Below are positions 1-11,243 of a stretch of DNA of 64,000 nt, piece after piece. Each line of letters opens with the position of its first letter. The first letter of the stretch is position 1. Under the pieces are notes generated by a model, which was given only the letters and a program-made list of their open reading frames with translations, made no database searches and was not told the origin of the DNA. The DNA lies in the NCBI GenBank assembly GCA_015680685.1, contig MNCI01011963.1, positions 560,778 to 624,777 on the forward strand, written 5' to 3'. The stretch is from Gnetum montanum. Its lineage: Eukaryota; Streptophyta; Gnetopsida; Gnetales; Gnetaceae. The translations under genes and the position numbers were made by a program.

Positions 1-379
1 CGTACACGTCCGTAGACGCTCGTAATCAAGTCGTACTTGAACGCACTAGGAAAGCAGGAAATGAAAGCAATAAATGAAACCACGTGCTGCAAGGTTTATC
101 CAAACAAGTTCGTCTTTATTGTCGTACACAACTTGGGTTCAGGTTATAAGCTGCTCAAATAAAGAGCCGTTCACTCTAGGACTCCTACTGTGGGCACATG
201 GGGAAAAATTCTAACTCTGGAGTGATCAATCTGCCAGAGCTTCGCTACACTAGCCAGGATTGCGAAATGAAGGGAGTGCCGCCTCTTATTTATAGAAATG
301 GTGGCGGGACGCGATATCGCGTACGCGATATCGCAGGAGAAGACGCGATATCGCGGCACATGCAAGTCGCGTCTCATCA
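1..379 (-). repeat. LTR fragment a of a gypsy-type LTR family
   Basis: Read on the minus strand, this block matches the right half of the LTRs seen intact at 34752-35690 and 45442-46363. It has the same order of landmarks: a TATA-type CTATAAATAAG (plus 287-297), the AGTAGGAGTC-type block, paired CTTTATT/AATAAAG signals (plus 113-165) and CTTGCAGCAC-like sequence. It ends at CTCATCA (373-379), the family's terminal motif. The left end is cut by the window edge. The region between TATA and terminus is GC-rich and palindromic, unlike the later LTRs, so this is a different subfamily. No body is attached within the window. Confidence 0.7.
311..355. repeat. CGCGATATCGCG palindrome cluster in LTR U3
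   Basis: Positions 311-334 form a perfect 24-nt palindrome made of two GCGATATCGC units around GTAC. A third perfect copy, CGCGATATCGCG, lies at 344-355. The cluster is just upstream of the LTR's TATA box when read on the minus strand, where other LTRs of the window carry repeated ATCAAnGAGGCC motifs. A single decayed copy (CGCGATATTGTGG) sits at the same place in the next LTR fragment (743-755). Confidence 0.85.
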
Positions 380-763
380 CCAAGCATGACACACATGCTC
401 GAAGCGGTCGTACTGAGTGTACTTAACTAAGAGAGTCTAGGGTTGAGAGAGAGATTAATTAACTAGGAAAGCATTTAAACATTCAACAATAATTAATTAC
501 TATTTAGCTTAGTCCACATGCTACAAGGTTTATCATAAAGTTGGTCTTTATTGTCATACACAAATGTGTGCTCAGGTACAATTTGCTCGAATAAAGATCC
601 GTTCACTTTAAGACTTCTACTGCGAGCACATGGAAATTATTCTAACTTTGGAATGGTAAAACTACAAGAGTTTAGCTAAGGGTCTAAGTCTAAGTTCCTA
701 GAACAAGGGAAGCCACCTCTTATTTATAGAAATTGCAACAGGCCGCGATATTGTGGCTCATCA
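380..763 (-). repeat. LTR fragment b, in series with fragment a
   Basis: This is a second copy of the same LTR segment in the same orientation. It begins inside the LTR (CCAAGCATGACAC, equivalent to CCAAGCATTAATG at 53063) and ends at CTCATCA (757-763). It repeats the CAAGGTTTAT, CTTTATTGTC, CTCGAATAAAGATCC and CTTATTTATAG landmarks of fragment a at matching spacing. No coding body separates it from fragment a. Confidence 0.7.
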
Positions 764-900
764 ACTCTCTATTACAACTACGAAATAAATCTGCAAGAGT
801 TTCCTTAAGACTTGGAATGAAAAGTTGTTGATTGTGTGTCCAAGTATTGGTATTTATAAGGCTACACACATCCCAAGACATCACATCAATGATGACATAG
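764..900 (-). repeat. LTR fragment c, strongly decayed
   Basis: A third partial copy repeats only the CTGCAAGAG...TATTTATA part of the LTR (about 798-862) and then a TCACATCAATGATGACA tail. It is shorter and more diverged than fragments a and b. The three in a row look like remnants of nested or tandem solo LTRs. Confidence 0.45.
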
Positions 901-901
901 C

Positions 902-1105
902 ATGGGTCACGACAGCGATTGCTACAATATCATAGTACAACATACATGCAGATTTTGTATACATAGAGTAGTGGAAAAGAGAGAGCATATCTTTCTGAAT
1001 TATCCTTTCTTTAATGCTCTTAGACTTAAATATTGTATTCAAGCAATAGACTTGCCACATTTGTTTGAGTTGAAGGTATCAATTTTAGGTCATTTTTTTT
1101 CTTGA
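902..1105 (+). pseudogene. Possible zinc-binding tail of a LINE-type reverse transcriptase
   Basis: A 67-codon open frame contains CRFC, then KREH, then NYPFF about 11-18 residues later. The C-x2-C...E-H-x4-(C/Y)-P-F pattern resembles the zinc-binding domain found at the end of plant non-LTR reverse transcriptases, with the last Cys replaced by Tyr. A T-rich stretch follows. No reverse transcriptase core is visible upstream because LTR fragments adjoin directly. The call is tentative; chance resemblance is possible in so short a frame. Confidence 0.25.
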
Positions 1106-1260
1106 TGAGGTGTTCAAGACCCATCATGACCCTATTAAAGCCTTGTAATAAAATATTTTTTGTTCTAAAAAATTCTTTTTCCTATAAACCCTTTGTGGTG
1201 AAGCATTTCCATTTCCATTTTTCAACTCCCAATTCGAAAGTAATCTTACATTTTGTTGGA

Positions 1261-1405
1261 GGAAGCAAACATTTTTTGATAAAATCCAAAATTACAACTT
1301 TAATGGAGGAAGCAAACATATTTTTTTGATAGAATCCGGAATTACAAATTTTTTGGTTGTGGAAGCAAAGATTTTTTTTTCTTTTTTGATGGAATCTGGA
1401 ATTAC
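1261..1405 (+). repeat. Three-copy tandem repeat, about 47-53 bp unit
   Basis: Units start with GGAAGCAAA at 1261, 1308 and 1361. Each continues with a T-run, TTTTGATnnAATCC and GGAATTAC. Copies differ by point changes and T-run length. The flanks (1106-1260 and 1406-1680) are T-rich with no gene visible. Confidence 0.75.
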
Positions 1406-3141
1406 TTGTTTTTAAAGAGAAAACTTTGTTGAGAATGGAATCCCTTCATTTTTGTGTCTCCATTTTTTGGCTAACATGTTTTATCAGCGGAACTCAACTC
1501 AGAACCCTTCAAATTTTTTTTTTACCATATTTTTTCCAGTAGAACTCAGCATCCTTCATTTTTTCTTTGAATATACCTTTTTGTTTTTAAGTTAGAAGCC
1601 TCCATTTCTCTTGAATATGCACTTTTTTTAAGGTTCAAGAACTTTCCTGGGTTTTTTATTTATGGGAATAATGGTTTGGGCAGCATCCGGATGAGAATTG
1701 GAAGAGATGAGTATAGATTTAGACGCAGCCCAATCGGACATCATTATGTGATAGGACAAGGTTTAGCAACAAGCCAACAAATTGAATTTAATTTCGGAAA
1801 TTATTACAGCAGCGAAAAACTGCAGTTTCACCTCCACTTATGATGACAATGGCAAGGAAAGCTGTCCGTCAAAATCTGGCAGGGTAAAATTAGTGAAAAG
1901 TGTCAGTAAATCAGGTTACTAATGGTGACAATTCAATAGTGATGGTGAGAAAAGGCAGAAACCAACACAGATGGGTCGGCTCCATTTTTGAACCGACAAC
2001 CCACCACCTACACCGCCTATGCCATGCCACTCATCTAAGTTCTCTTGTCTCTCTCTTAGGTCAAGCTTTCTAAGAATCTTGCTATTAAAAACCATGGCTG
2101 AGCCCACGATGTTCATCCATTTTTATGGTCTCTGTGGCCCTTCCTAAATGTAGTGCTATAGGTTCGTTTTATTTTTGCTCTTGTTACCTTTCCCAAAATT
2201 TATTTTGCAGGTGCATGAAATTGGATTGTGCTAAATGACAACCCCTAGAAAATAAGCTTTTCCACGAGAATTTTGAAATTTTTCTGTGAGACCCAGCCCC
2301 AGCCCCTGGCAGACGCATTTTAAAATGACTGCAGCTAAAATTTGGAAACAGTTGTGAGGAGACTGACAGAGGCAGTCAGGCCCTAACGCAATGTCGGTCT
2401 TCGTTTAATGTTTCACAGACGTCACAGGCTGTCTCCTAACCTGATATGACATTCGTTTATGCTTGTTTGTTGGGATTCTTGTCGGCTTCAACCAAAATGG
2501 TTCTTGCCAGAAAGGGAAGCAGATTCTGGATTTCCATGCCATGAACCGCATCGGAAACCTGGATTTTCAGATTTTAGTCCAACAAATAATTCTTTGAAGA
2601 TTGGTTTATGGTTGATTCATTTACAAAACTATACATGGTCTGAAATCTGCAAGTCTAGGATTGCCAATGCATTCAGCGGAGCACTTGGAGAAAACTCTCC
2701 ATTCTTGCTCCCTGCAAAGATTTCTAGTGAACCAAGTCAGGGCAGGTTTGCTTGATTGAAATTCTTAGTATTCTCTACTCAACATAATTTACATCTATTC
2801 ATGTTTTGTTTCATAAAACAACCCACCATGAGCATGTGTTGTGGAAGGAGATTAGCAGAGCAGTGGCAACATTGGTGGGCACAGAAGATTGGAATGAGCT
2901 GAAGAAATCAAAGACGTACGTGAACACAATTATAGCTTTCGTAAGCAGAGCAACGGCAAGAATCAAATGGAATGCACTTTTACTTTTTCTCTATTTATTT
3001 GTTTGTATAATGGAGCTCATCATTAGCTTCTTGAACCTCTTGCTTTGGCTTTGACTAGTTGTATTGGTGAATGTGAACGTGCTAAGCATTTGCTTTACCC
3101 CATGCTTGGGTCTTTCTGTGGGTACTGGCATTTTGTTATTT
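1406..3141. other. Intergenic stretch without a recognised gene
   Basis: Short open frames occur at 1919-2116 (minus), 2459-2755 (plus) and 2806-3054 (plus), but none shows a domain or motif I recognise. The 2459-2755 and 2806-2940 frames have a protein-like composition, and the second is followed by a GTAAGC that could be a splice donor at about 2941. A small or decayed host gene here cannot be excluded. I found no RNA gene. Confidence 0.4.
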
Positions 3142-3235
3142 CCTCACTATTTTTATCCCCCGAGTTTATATTTTACAGTTTTTTAACACCTCACTATTTT
3201 TATCCCCCGAGTTTATATTTTACGGTTTTTTAACA
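3142..3235. repeat. 47-bp tandem duplication
   Basis: The 47-bp unit beginning CCTCACTATTTTTATCC occurs twice without a gap (3142-3188 and 3189-3235). Only one A/G difference (TTTACAGTT versus TTTACGGTT) is visible, so the duplication looks recent compared with the rest of the window. Confidence 0.9.
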
Positions 3236-6200
3236 TGATATTTGAATACGGACAGGTTGACCTTGTCTTAAATTAGATATCAAAGATTAGAATAAGATTA
3301 TAAACCGAAAACTGAATCAAAATAGCTTAAATTCTTTCCTGATTTAATATTAGGAAAGTATTGCTCCCATGGAATACCATTACAATCAGCAATCATCCTT
3401 GTATGCACACATATAGTGCAGAGAGACAGATATCTGATGTGAACAGTCTAGCTTCTCCTGAGAAAGCAAAAAGGTTTTTCAAATGATCAAAGATCAGATT
3501 TAACAAGTTATCAAAGAGTTCCCAAGGATCTTTAAAATGATGAAATAAAACAAAATCTTCATTTCCAATAACAAGAATGCTAATGGTGTTTGAACTACTG
3601 ATTTCTATGATTAATGGGGAACCGTACCATAAAATACATAGCATGCATGCATCATCTTCTTGGAGTGACACTCGTGATCCTCTTTTGCTTCCGCTTGCAC
3701 TGTGCATCTTAATCATTGTAGTCAGAGACCAATATTACTGTTGGAGGACAAAGCTACTTGATTTTGCGAAGCCAATGAAAAGGGCTGCTGCATTATTAAA
3801 GCAGCTTTCTTATTCCAAGAATCAGGCCAGCAGCCACTGTTATGTTATGATGGTGATGGAGATGTTATTTACCAAACAATGGTATCTGTTTTCCCTGCCT
3901 TAATCATGCAACCACGATTGTGGGGATCCGTTTTCTGTCCTACTAAACAATTGTCACATGAATCCCCATACTTTGGAGCCCAAACTGCATAAACAAGCGC
4001 AGCGTGGGATTAGAGCCCCGAAGCAAATACATACAGAAGTACCTCAAACCAAATTTTGTCTGTGTTTGTGTCTTTCATGAAATGCCATTAGAAATTCAAG
4101 GACTACATATCACAATTAAGTAATCCAGATTCCAGAGGAAATGCATTTGGACAGCTTAGGCTAGAGCTCATTCCTGTCTAAGAGCTAAAAGTACACATTA
4201 GAAGCACTCAGAGGTTTCAGTGAACATGTAATTCTGTTTTCTTTGAATTATATTTTGGTAAACATTGAACAAAATCAGGGTAATGCAAGAAGCTAAATTT
4301 CTTCCTGCTTCCAAATTGATTCTGCGGATACGCAAATATATCCACCCACACGTCTACACCACAAATTCATGACCAGATACATAATAGCAATATGTTCAGC
4401 CCCAATGATAGCTTCAGTTGTAGCACCTCGACCGATGATGGATCTTGTTCCTTGTTGCAACAAAAAACAGATTCCAATTGTTACGTTTCCGTTAACAGCT
4501 GCGCACCTGAGAAGTCGAGATAAAGAGTTCCATTCGCAAGATTTGCTATAGTCATTTGTTACAGTATGTTATACAGTTATAGTATCATAATAGCAATTAC
4601 AGAGAATTAAAAACCACTCAAGCAACATCTACGAGACGAGCAATTTCAAGATAAACGACTTGAATATATATCAGTATTACAGATTTATAGCCTGGATAAG
4701 ATTATCAAAGATAAAAATAATATATCCACAGCGATATCAATGAAACAAAATCTAGATTTTGCAACCGTCCAAAACTTTAATTTAAGAAAAAGAAAATAGA
4801 AGGAAAAGAAACACTTCAGTTTCGAATACCGAAAGGTTAAAAAAACAGTTAAGTTAGCACACCTACTGCTGCTTCAATTTCTATCAGAGAACCCTTGCAT
4901 TATTTTGGGGTAAACGATAGGTTATCGATCTCCTCTATGAAAGCAGTGTGCAAAGCCGAAAACCGAAATTTAAACGAACAAAAATCTATGAAAGCTGAGG
5001 AAAACCCAGATTCTCAGACTTCAACAAGTGGCTAATCCAGAGGAAATAAAAAGTTGCATATCTCAAAATCTGGTTCATCGAAATTTTTCTCTGCATGTAT
5101 ACCGTTCTGATTGAAGTCTGAGAACCAGGTTTCCCTCCGCAAATCATAACTGGACTCGATCAAGATCCAATTACTCGAGCACCGACTCTTAAAATCAGAA
5201 AACAAAAGGGGGAAATATAAAAAAGATAAGAATCCCACAGGAATTTGAACAAAGCAGGGATGAAAGAGAATTTATAGCAACAAGAAAGCAGATCTGACAC
5301 TGCATGTGAGCATTCAAGGTTACCCCACATCAACAGTTACCCCAGTTAAGTTGGGACGACAGGCAGAGAGAGATCGGACCCCTTAATATTAACATCACAC
5401 TCATCCAAACAAACCATCATCAACCCAATATTCTCTCTTCCCCGCTACTGCTGCAGGAAGAACCCCACCCCAATAACGTATTTACAGAATCCGACAGCTA
5501 TTTCAGTCTAAAACTGCACGAATTTCTGTTAAAAATGTGTATCAAATCATATTTATCTGACCAGTTGTGTGACATTCTATGAAAAATTTTCCTCGTTTCT
5601 TTCGTTTTCTTAGCTAATCACCTGGGAGCGAACGGTTCATTGTGTTGGGTTACTGCCAAGAGAGCAAAAGAAAATTGAACAAAAAAGCTCAGTTGGGCAG
5701 GGTGGGTGAAAAACTAAAAGCAAAGCAGCAACATCTACAGAGAAATCAATGTGTGATGGGTAAATACGAATTCAAGTATGCAGGATGAATGAATGGATGG
5801 ATGCATGGCTGGATGGATTTGTTAGGATGGCAAAATCAATCATGCTGTTGCTGCTGCTGCCGCGTTGTGTTGTGTCTGGTGACATTTGTGTGAGCAGAGC
5901 AGAGCAGGGGATGCTATCGGACATGGCCTGTCTCCAAATGGAAATGGGAAAAACTCACATTCGCTGCCTTTCTTTTTTTGGGGAACACGAGTATGGCAAA
6001 ATCCTTTGCTTTTTCCGTGCCCCGATCAGATTCCCCATCCCAACAGCATAAAAACATGATTAGCTTCTGTGGTTGTGTGGAGGTTGTCAAAATTAATTAC
6101 AGTATTCATTGTTTTCGGCTCAGATTTTCATTGCCTCACCCAACCCAACCCAGCCCGCCGTTTGTCTATTGGGTTGGGGTCCGGCCTGTTTTAGTAGAAG

Positions 6201-7148
6201 GAAGTTAAGTTTGGTTGATTATGGCTTTGATTTGCTTTGCTTTGCTTTTGTTGTCTGTCCAGTTGGATTTTCCGAATCACCAACGAAAGCAAAGTTGGCC
6301 AAATGTCACACCCACTGATCTGATCTGATGGATGGCTTTAGATGGAACCTTTCGCATGCATCATCATGTATGCATTCCATTCATTAAATCCTTTGTCTCC
6401 CTTGATGAATTTCAACTCTTTTTTTGATTTTTGTTCACCTCCTTTTCTAAGGCTTCTTTATTGTCGGACCTTGCTGGGTAAAAGCTGGAAAACATGATAA
6501 ACCGTGATGGGTAGAAAACGAACAGTGATGGTAACCTGTAAAAAAAGAGCTTTTTAAAGTCTGAAGGCTGGCCTTGGATATTGAGCCATTGAGGTAATCG
6601 CTTAGCTAAGCTGATGGTGAATTTGTGTCACGAGGATTTGCCAAGTTGATGCCAGTGTTTGGTCCAATCCAAACATGCGAGTAGGCCTGTACATGTTCAT
6701 TGATGAAGGAGCGGCATCCAAGTGAGAGATGGTGTTTAAAAAAAGTTGCTCTTAGGTTTAACAGGAATGCATTAATTTCATACTTTCACCTCCACTGGAA
6801 GTTTATGCAGACGCAAATATCTTGTTCGTAGAAGACACAGGTCATTTTTAATGGAAATCATTGAGATGAAGCCGTTAAGTGCCATTTTGAATGGATAATG
6901 TTATTGCACTACTTTGTAGTTGGAAAATTTTGAAATTCTCCGAGTCAATGAATAATGTAGTTCCGAAATTGCTAGAGCTCAAATTCGAACTGGGGACCTT
7001 TAGTGTGTGAGACTAGCCAAAAATGCCACACATGAAATTTCAATGTAAAGTGTTGCCCGTCGTAAAAAAAGACGGCCAGAGAAGGAAGGCAAAAACAAAA
7101 GATTAAACCACAGGCATAGCAGCGGAGTCGTTGCGAGCGAAGAGGGGA
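3236..7148. other. Intergenic region 3' of the cullin-like gene
   Basis: I recognise no protein domain here. Overlapping short frames on both strands at 3393-3903 have no supporting motif. The stretch 4300-5280 read on the minus strand has the look of an untranslated leader (TATAAAT near 5270, then stop-rich sequence) but no coding exon was recognised. Small items are a TGCTGTTGCTGCTGCTGC run near 5840, a CCCAACCCA/TGGGTTGGG inverted repeat at about 6138-6180 and a CTGATCTGATCTGATGG repeat near 6316. The 3' untranslated region of the cullin gene should lie just left of 7149; its end is not evident. Confidence 0.4.
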
Positions 7149-10100
7149 TCACGGAATATATTCATAGAGTTCAGCGTCGCCTGATTTCTTGACGTGCTTG
7201 GAAGATTCAAGTCCCATCAGGCATGTCTGCATGTCGCCCTTTGAAAACTCTTTGGGCAGCTTCAGCTGAAGGAAGAAATAGTCAAAAAACGATGTATGAC
7301 ATTAAGGCCTCCGTAACAACAAATATTATTGTTATTGTCGTTGTTGCATCAAATATCATATCACATTATGAAAACAATGATAATAATAATAATGTGCCAG
7401 CAGCAGCCTACCTGAGGTGATTCTTTCACAACCCTGTACAGTTCATCAAAGCTGTATCTTGCTGAGTCCTCGGGTTTCTCCGCATTGTATGCACTTTTCA
7501 TGAGCCAAACAATAGCTGCTTGCACCTGCAACATAGTTTCGTCCAGTGATCATTACAATCAAAGTGATTTACACGAATGATTTAAAATAAAAATAAGAAA
7601 TAAATATGGTTTACCTCCTTCTTGTGTCTATCCAACGGAGGCAGATAGTTCACGGCCTGATCCAGAGTGTCCCCGTACTTGACGTTATTCACCTGGGGAG
7701 GAGGAAGAATAAGGGTGATTTCGTGACAACAGAAAGTACAGCTGGAAAATCAGCATTTTTACGCAGAGGACTGTAAAAAATTATATACCACAGCGATGTC
7801 ATCGTCGGAGGTAAAACCACTGTTCCATGTGTAGCTATTCTCACCATCCTGGAAATTAAAACGAGATGCTAGCATTAGTTACTTGATGGGAGCTCATTTT
7901 GCTGCAGAAAAGTAAAAGAAATGCAGAACAAAACCGGCAAAGGAACCAAATTTGAATGCACTAGTAGCAGTAGTATAGTAGTAGTTCAACCTCATTAAGC
8001 AGTAGCTCGTGATGGACAAGAGAGCCCAACACTTTCTTAAGCTGTCGGTTCCCGATCCCTGTCTTTGCTTGGATTTGATCCAAGCGAAGTGTGAGAAGCT
8101 CCCGGAATAGCAACAGAACGGTAATCTAAAACGTAACAAGGCTCTCATCAGTAAGTGCTACAAATAAAGGAATTAAAGAGTAGTCACTGTTAAAGAATCG
8201 TTTCTGCTCTGCTGCCGTATATTCACAGAACCGACCTGCAATTTAGACCCCACAATTTCTTTGACTCCTCCTTTAAATTTCGCCCTGATAGTCCAGGTGC
8301 CCAGATGGACAGGCCACGAAATTTGTCTAAGATCGCCGTATTTTGATTTGTAAAATTCCCCAAATGCTTCCTGTTCCACGGAATATATATTGGTTTACCT
8401 CAAAGCATGATAAAAGATGGCAGTCCGCTCTCATGGTACTCTCTTGTTGGCTCTTAATTACCTCGTAGCTTCTGATTTCCATTGGCAGAATGATAGAGTC
8501 CTCCTTGACATTAATGAATGCAGGCCATTCCCTAAAGGAATTACACCCACACAGAATATCAGTTGCAAGCAAAAGAGATGGGCGGAAAAAATAAGGTATA
8601 ATAAAAAATCAAACCCACTGTTGGTTAAGAATCAAAGACTTGACTGTAGACAAGTTCAAAGGAACTGTAGCTGCTAAGGAAGTGCCCCTGAAGTCAGAGT
8701 GCAACTGCGCAGACTTCGTTACCGCGTCCTGTTACAGCATCGTTTAAGCATTTAAACAAATCAACAAACCAGTCCTAGCGAAAGAGCTTTCAGCTTTTAT
8801 ACTAGGATAAAATAAAGAAGAGCGCGAATATATAATAGCACCTGGTGCATTCTGCTTAAAGGGATAACAACATCCAAGGGCAGCTGCTTCTTAAGCTGGA
8901 ATATTAACCCAATATATATCATGGTCATAAGTAATACAGGGTCTGGAAAACAAGGAGTACTTGAAGGGAAAATGGTAATTAGTTAACTACAATTGTCTGT
9001 TTACCTCATCCAACACAATCCGCTCTCTCTCAAGCGGCACCGCCACTGGCTTGCCCTCTATACCATTTGACAGCAGGCGCTTGCCCATTAAGATTGAATA
9101 ATTGTCGGGAAACAGTGGTAATTGCTACATATATACAGTCATGCAAGTAATTAAATTAGGATCCTTCAACAGATAAGGCTTGTAGTGTACGTTGTAGCTA
9201 TATAGCCAATTAATAAAACTCACAACCTAACGAATTGAAGAACGAACCTTGTTTGAGCTAAGAAGTGTAGCGAAAGCTCTGGCCTGCTCTCGAAGCTTCT
9301 TGTTATTAACTATACTCTCTGAACGAATGGCGTCATCGAGGTACTCGGGAACCAGCTTGGTGAGAAGAGCCTATTGCAATTAAAGAAGGAACACAAGAAA
9401 CAAAGTTTAAAGTTGGGTTACGTTTAAACTTAAATTAAGGGATCAGAGATGGTTTCAGCCATGGATCAGAATCAAAGCCATGCCAGGTCATTACAAAAAA
9501 ATTGTACCTGTAGCCTGAAAGATGGTGGTGATTGTTCCAAACCCTCTGCGAGAGAAGTATAATAGAAGGGATCGTCCTCAAGAACTTGACCAATCATTCG
9601 GTGAAACTTAACAGTAACTTCAAGGATTTTGAAGAGATTCTTCTTCACTTGATTCTCATATGCCAGGCCACCTTCTACTTGCGTCCTGGAAATGCCTGCC
9701 ACACGAATATCCTGGGCGTCACTATTGCTTTCTACTTGAAGCAAAGGCAACACCTCCTTCTTATATAGCGGCACGTACGCATCAGTGATTGCATGTAGCA
9801 GATCGGAATCCCTGTATAATGTATACATACAACGCAGCACTGCCGGCGCTGATGTGCTTCCATCTAAGCATTGCTGTATTAGCTGAGAGAGATGCAGCAG
9901 TAGTTCACCAAAACATCAACCAGCACGCCAATCAATCAATCAATGCATGAATCATATTTGCACTTCATTCATTCTCCACTGAGTTAATATAACTCTGATA
10001 TTTGAAATCATCCAATCCTTTCACGGGAAACTAGAATAGAATGCTACGTTACGTTACCGCTTCCAAATTGTTCCCAAATGAGTCAACAACCACCGTGGCA

Positions 10101-11181
10101 AGAGCTGAGAGAAGTCTCTCTGTTTGCATCTGCCCACTGAAGTAACCTGCGATTTCAGTTTCCATAAGGAAATATTTCTGGAATCAGAAAGTAAACATGA
10201 TTAGTTTGAATTTTAGAATGTCGAGAACCCTGATTTCTCTGAAGACGGAACCAGAAGGTCCACAACAGAGTACACAATTTTTACGGAAATACCTCTAGAA
10301 TTTCGATCCTCTTGGTATTATCTTCTGGAAAGGTACCAAAGATGGTTTGGAAGTCTTCTTCAGATTTCTTTATAAGAGTTTCCACTATTGAATTAGATAC
10401 AGGCTGAACTGCATCGAGTTCAAGAAAAGCTTGTAATGGGTCGTCCAAGAAATTTTTTTGATCATCACCAGCCCTGTTTCGGAATCAAAAACAACAGGGA
10501 ACGGCTAAGCCAAACAATTACAGCAGTCCGATTTTTAACAAGTACCGCGATCACATAGAATGCGCACCTGTGCTTACTAACAATTTGTGCGATAGAATTT
10601 GTCAATTTATCCTGGTGTGCTTCAATTCTGTCCGCCAGAAGTTTCGTGGACAGACGGAAGGAATCCATGGCATTAAAATTCAAACCAAGCGTGAAATCCA
10701 AGGGCAGAAACAGCTGTTTTAGACCGTAAACCCGGTACTGATACTTGTTTTCGCGAAATAATTCAAACTGGATAGTGCGAACAAAATCCTCTAGGCTTGC
10801 CGCTAAAGCCCTTCCAAATATTTCCGCATGGTAGCTGTTAATACACTTTTCAAGTTCATTGTACAGCGATTCTCCACAGCCCATCTCAAAAAGATTCCTT
10901 ACAAGCTGTCAAAGGAACACACGGTTACGAACAATATATTGCAGCATATGGCCATATGCATGGTTAAATCCCGACTGCAAGCAAATCGTAAGGGTTTGAA
11001 ATTAAGGTGCAGATCAAACTCAAACAGTCAAAGAAACTTACTCGATGCATCGTTTCTTTAGAGACTGAATATTTAAACCCTTTCACAGAAGGATCTAAAC
11101 TAGTTTTAAATATGACATCGCAGGCTTCGCCGATCTGCTTGAACGCAGATTTCTGAAAATTTTCCAAGTTTGGCACCGTGC
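7149..11181 (-). CDS. Divergent cullin-family protein (E3 ligase scaffold), 16 exons, first exon not seen
   Basis: Cullins scaffold RING E3 ubiquitin ligases: the N-terminal repeats hold a substrate adaptor and the C-terminal homology domain binds RBX1. Exons in gene order are 11181-11042, 10905-10568, 10473-10293, 10177-10058, 9882-9508, 9370-9248, 9124-9005, 8895-8842, 8728-8619, 8531-8462, 8370-8236, 8125-7991, 7848-7789, 7692-7615, 7525-7412 and 7265-7149. All introns are GT-AG, phases agree, and no stop interrupts about 755 codons, close to the usual 730-800. Visible are the N-repeat block ETMHR/LVRNLFE...GESLYNELEKC (residues 44-66), GKRLLS (about 439-444), the core LGTWTIRAKF with ITVLLLF after it (about 565-595) and the C-terminal winged helix AAIVWLMK, whose Lys689 matches the neddylation site. 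The end YEYIP fits the cullin FRYLA end. Similarity in the first repeat and last helix seems nearest CUL4. The first exon must end in phase 1 and is missing. Confidence 0.82.
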
Positions 11182-11243
11182 CTGGCAAAGCAGCAAAAAT
11201 ATAAATGATATTAAAACCAGCAAAGAAAGTTACTACACATATT

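Noticed and set aside
3393-3903. Overlapping open frames on both strands of about 107 codons
   Set aside because: No recognisable motif, no splice structure I could support, and neither strand is favoured.
4300-5280. Possible 5' leader of a minus-strand host gene (TATAAAT near 5270)
   Set aside because: No coding exon was found downstream of it, so only the general look of the sequence supports it.
6960-7030. GCTCAAATTCGAACTGGGGACC as a tRNA gene or SINE
   Set aside because: It resembles a tRNA T-arm only loosely; no A-box, acceptor stem or second half was found.
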